From Sinomicrobium oceani (GTDB taxonomy: Bacteria > Bacteroidota > Bacteroidia > Flavobacteriales > Flavobacteriaceae): a stretch of 64,000 bases of DNA. Both the position numbers and the translations under genes were made by a program. Shown one piece after another: positions 61,059-64,000 of the stretch (positions are counted from its first letter, which is position 1; each line of letters begins with the position of its first letter). Location of the stretch: the NCBI RefSeq assembly GCF_900119185.1, contig NZ_FPJE01000024.1, forward strand, positions 1 through 64,000. The letters are read 5' to 3'. Below the pieces are notes generated by a model. That model worked only from the letters and a program-made list of their open reading frames with translations. It made no database searches and had not been told where the DNA came from.

Positions 61059-62066
61059 ATGCAAAAAATACTGATCATTACCCATTCCGAGGATAATGCT
61101 TCCATTGCCACGGTTTCCGCTTTTATCGAAGAAACCGGGGCCGAGGTCATTCGTTTTAATGTAAACGAATACCCCACGAAATATCGTCTGAGCAGTCTGT
61201 TTGAAAACGGGAAATGGACAACCGCTCTCGATACCGGGACAACACTGTGGTCTTTACACGATGTCACTGCAGTATGGTACCGGAGAAGTCACCATCTTGC
61301 CAAAGGCCTCGATACCATCCTGGACCATACTTTTCTTCCCAGCGCACAGAAAGAAATCAGGCGTACCTTTTTCGGTATGCTCGAAAGCATGCCGTGTTTT
61401 CAGATAGACCGTTTCAGTACCTACCGCAGGCTCGACAGCAAGGAAGAGCAAATGAAAATAGCTTCTTCCATAGGACTCCTTGTTCCCGATACCTGTATCA
61501 CCAACGATCCCGAAGCCGCAAAGCGTTTCGTACGTAAGTATCCGGACGGTGTCATTGCCAAAATGCAAAGTTCGTTTGCTATCTACCAAAACGGTATGGA
61601 ACACGTAGTCTTTACCAATATCGTATCCGAACAGGATCTGGAAAACATCGACACGCTGCAATACTGCCCCATGCAATTTCAGGAAAAACTCGAAAAATCA
61701 TGCGAACTACGGGTAACCATTGTGGGCGATGCTGTATTTACCTATGCCATAGATTCGGGCAAAACACTTCATGCCCGGGTAGACTGGCGCCGGGAAGGAA
61801 ATACTCTTCTTAACGAATGGAAACCCTATAAGCTTCCGGGAGATATCAGGAAAAAATTACTCCGGTTAATGGATATTTACCACATTAATTACGGCGCCAT
61901 TGATATTATCGTTACCCCTGAACAGGAGTATTATTTTCTGGAGATCAATGCTGCGGGAGAATATCTCTGGCTGGATCGCCTGGCTCAGGGCGCTATCTCG
62001 AGACATCTTGCCGAAGTGCTGACCGGGCGTGCATACCGACGGTACACGCCCCTTTTCGAAGAATGA
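61059..62066 (+). CDS. Graspetide ATP-grasp ligase, MvdD-like
   Basis: 335 residues from the ATG at 61059 (MQKILIITHSEDNASIATV); the longer open frame upstream overlaps the first ligase and is not family-like. WYRR motif near 73, ATP Lys in GVIAKMQSSF, and Mg-binding LEINAAGEYLWL near 305. The ITHSEDN start resembles MvdD, which forms the omega-esters first in microviridins; the assignment is inference. It shares the pattern but little identity with the first ligase. Last gene of the cluster, 20 bp downstream. Confidence 0.85.
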   Translation: MQKILIITHSEDNASIATVSAFIEETGAEVIRFNVNEYPTKYRLSSLFENGKWTTALDTGTTLWSLHDVTAVWYRRSHHLAKGLDTILDHTFLPSAQKEIRRTFFGMLESMPCFQIDRFSTYRRLDSKEEQMKIASSIGLLVPDTCITNDPEAAKRFVRKYPDGVIAKMQSSFAIYQNGMEHVVFTNIVSEQDLENIDTLQYCPMQFQEKLEKSCELRVTIVGDAVFTYAIDSGKTLHARVDWRREGNTLLNEWKPYKLPGDIRKKLLRLMDIYHINYGAIDIIVTPEQEYYFLEINAAGEYLWLDRLAQGAISRHLAEVLTGRAYRRYTPLFEE

Positions 62067-62086
62067 CAGTCAACATCAACTTCTGT

Positions 62087-62126
62087 AAAACACAACAGGC
62101 GCCTTACATAGCGCCTGTTGTGTTTT
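62087..62126. terminator. Strong bidirectional terminator hairpin
   Basis: AAAACACAACAGGCGC (62087-62102) and GCGCCTGTTGTGTTTT (62111-62126) are perfect 16-bp arms around an 8-nt loop. It ends the graspetide operon and also the convergent outer-membrane gene, with T-rich runs on both strands. Confidence 0.85.
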
Positions 62127-62142
62127 GTGAAACCGATACGAT

Positions 62143-63921
62143 TTACATATCAAATTTATAGGTCACTCCTCCGAGGATCTGGAAGCCCTGAACCTGATAA
62201 TTCATCCATCTCGTATATTGGTTATTCGCTATATTATTTGCCTTCACAAAAACCGACAACTGATCATTGAAGCGATATCCGGCACGTGCATTGACATCAA
62301 AATAACTATCGAGCGTAACCACCCGGGGGTCTCCGCCGAGCAGTGAACCGGGAGTGTACAGATCTTTCCGTTTCCCGACAAAAAACAGGTTAGCTCCTGC
62401 AAACCAGTGTGCCCCGATCTGGTAATCGCCAAAGAAAGACCCCTGAACTACCGGAAGGTTCCAGGCCTCCTGTTCGTTGTCCGCATCATACCCGGATATC
62501 TGAGCATTTACGCCAAGGGTGAGGTTACGGTCTATATCCGCATGAAGTTCACCGAATGCCGAATATGTCGTTACATCATCATACACCACACCAAAAGAGT
62601 TTCCGTATACGTATCCCTGTCCTTCATTGCCACTGACATTAACGGCATTGGCACGGAACAGAGGTTTGTTGTTTTCGGAACGGTACGATCCCTTTACATT
62701 ATACCCTACGGTAGAGGAAAGTTTTCCTTTCATCCCAACATACGCATCATATTGCCTGTCCGTAGGTGTTATTCCCAGGGTAGGTGACACAAAGAAGTTA
62801 TCCTGAACCAGGTCGTAATAAGAATTCTGATCCAATCCGCCTTCTACACCCCCATACACTGTCACGAATTCCTCAACAAGCCGGTATGAAGCTTTAACCT
62901 GCGGATAGATATACACATCATTATCGTCATTCTCAATATCCATTCCGTAAAATACAGAAGCTCCGAGGCTAATACTGAAATCTTCTCCGTCGATCAGGAG
63001 GTTGGGATTAACCCCCAACAACAGGTTTCCGTATTTTATTTTATCATTGGTAAAATAACCCCGGTCAAATTCTCCTCCGACATAGTCCGCAAATATTTTG
63101 GCGGTAATCAGCTCCTGCCCTACGGGAAATTGAAATGACGGATTGAAAACCAACCTGTTTTCACCTGAATCATGAGCATCCCAGAACCTTCGCAGCGTAA
63201 GTTCGGCTCCCGTAAACACCGATTCGTCAATAGCCTCTATATTTCCGCCTACGGAAGCGGTATAATACGTTTGTCTCTCATCGATACTGTTAATCTCGGC
63301 CTGGTCAAAACCTGCCTCCTCCGGCAATCCGTACCAATTGTAGATCTGGTGACGGAATTCCCCGTTCACTCCCCAGCGATAGAAACGCCCGGCATTGCTG
63401 TAGGATGCATCGAGACGGGTATCAAAAAATTTTGTGTCCAGTTCCATTTCATCAAGCTGTCCCTGGGCCGAATGGTGATTAAGACCGATGTCAAAAGATT
63501 CATCTTTACTGATCGCTCTGCTCGTGTAAAAATCCAGTAAAGCCGTGCTGTAATTGCCAAGCCCGAGAGACACATAAGTATTGTAAAGCATATCCCGCTT
63601 TTTCCTTTCAACCCCTGAGACTTTTCCTTTGGCAGGAACAAATGTAGACGCTACGGGCACCGAAAAAATGCTGTATTGAATTTTCTTTTTCTTTAATAAA
63701 GTGGAATCGTCAAGTGCCGGAACATCCCTCACTTTGAATGCATCGGAAATATTGGCCTTATACGGACGTACCACATCTACGGTTTCTGTTCCTATATTTT
63801 CCTTCTCCTGGGCAAATCCGGCCGACATTGCTAAAAATGCCAATGCTATCGTAATCAGCCCGGTTCCCTTTGGAATCCGATGAACTTGTTTTGAACCGGA
63901 TTTGCGAAGACTACGATCCAT
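62143..63921 (-). CDS. TonB-receptor-like outer-membrane beta-barrel protein
   Basis: 592 residues from the ATG at 63921 (MDRSLRKSGS); an upstream in-frame ATG at 63960 is possible. Signal peptide (LITIALAFLAMSAGFAQ), a short periplasmic start (ETVDVVRPYKANISDAFKVRD), then many amphipathic beta strands and a terminal YKFDM. No full TonB plug is visible, so it is a barrel-only relative of TonB receptors. It is convergent with the graspetide operon; no functional link is shown. Confidence 0.8.
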   Translation of the reverse strand: MDRSLRKSGSKQVHRIPKGTGLITIALAFLAMSAGFAQEKENIGTETVDVVRPYKANISDAFKVRDVPALDDSTLLKKKKIQYSIFSVPVASTFVPAKGKVSGVERKKRDMLYNTYVSLGLGNYSTALLDFYTSRAISKDESFDIGLNHHSAQGQLDEMELDTKFFDTRLDASYSNAGRFYRWGVNGEFRHQIYNWYGLPEEAGFDQAEINSIDERQTYYTASVGGNIEAIDESVFTGAELTLRRFWDAHDSGENRLVFNPSFQFPVGQELITAKIFADYVGGEFDRGYFTNDKIKYGNLLLGVNPNLLIDGEDFSISLGASVFYGMDIENDDNDVYIYPQVKASYRLVEEFVTVYGGVEGGLDQNSYYDLVQDNFFVSPTLGITPTDRQYDAYVGMKGKLSSTVGYNVKGSYRSENNKPLFRANAVNVSGNEGQGYVYGNSFGVVYDDVTTYSAFGELHADIDRNLTLGVNAQISGYDADNEQEAWNLPVVQGSFFGDYQIGAHWFAGANLFFVGKRKDLYTPGSLLGGDPRVVTLDSYFDVNARAGYRFNDQLSVFVKANNIANNQYTRWMNYQVQGFQILGGVTYKFDM

Positions 63922-64000
63922 AGCCGATGATTTTCCGTTATGACTATATATACTATACATGTACGTATGGAATTTTAGTTATTATTAGGATTTACGGAGG

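Noticed and set aside
1-64000. CRISPR array
   Set aside because: No regularly spaced repeats with unique spacers were seen.

Overview
The window is Bacteroidota DNA, almost certainly from a Flavobacteriaceae member. Pointers are the gliding-motility genes gldB and gldC, a dcw cell-wall cluster in Bacteroidota order, TAnnTTTG-type promoter boxes, a Tra-type (Bacteroidetes) conjugation apparatus and a DnaG primase that has lost its zinc ligands. It divides sharply at about 31.3 kb into an integrated conjugative element (left) and ordinary chromosome (right).

Positions 1-31,300: right-hand part of an integrative conjugative element (ICE). At the extreme left is the 3' end of an IS21-family insertion that has cut a MocR/GntR regulator in half. 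Next comes a closely packed, AT-rich, same-strand cargo array (0.65-9.8 kb): a DMT exporter, three GNAT acetyltransferases, a class-IV aminotransferase, three DinB/YfiT-type proteins, an AAA+ ATPase, a YggS-type PLP protein, a glutamine amidotransferase, a thioesterase, an NTF2-like protein, an isochorismatase-like hydrolase and a cupin. An unusual tRNA-Cys lies inside it. A probable RteC-type regulator and a lipoprotein follow. The conjugation module (11.9-28.4 kb) carries a giant methylase-helicase and TraE, F, G, I (plus two paralogous exported proteins), J, K, L, M and N. Two conserved ICE proteins, a small ORF and a large serine recombinase close the element. The recombinase reading frame ends inside a chromosomal tRNA-Arg gene, which marks the attachment site. 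The relaxase, coupling protein and left end are outside the window.

Positions 31,294-54,800: core chromosome. On the minus strand, in transcription order, lie mraZ, rsmH, ftsL-like, ftsI, murE, mraY, murD, ftsW, murG, murC, ftsQ, ftsA, ftsZ and yqeY. Three MraZ-type boxes sit upstream of mraZ. Beyond mraZ are an alpha/beta hydrolase, engB, gldC, gldB, nadE, a LuxR-type response regulator whose phospho-acceptor Asp is replaced by Glu, and dnaG.

Positions 54,800-64,000: an ECF sigma / membrane anti-sigma candidate / outer-membrane protein operon, a polyprenyl diphosphate synthase, a LOG-family protein and a VOC protein. A compact microviridin-type graspetide system follows: an 81-residue precursor with a PFFANFLE leader and two TLKYPSD cores, then two ATP-grasp ligases. 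It ends at a strong hairpin facing a convergent beta-barrel outer-membrane protein. The graspetide locus is the most interesting system here. It predicts a double-core tricyclic protease inhibitor made without an adjacent acetyltransferase, transporter or protease.
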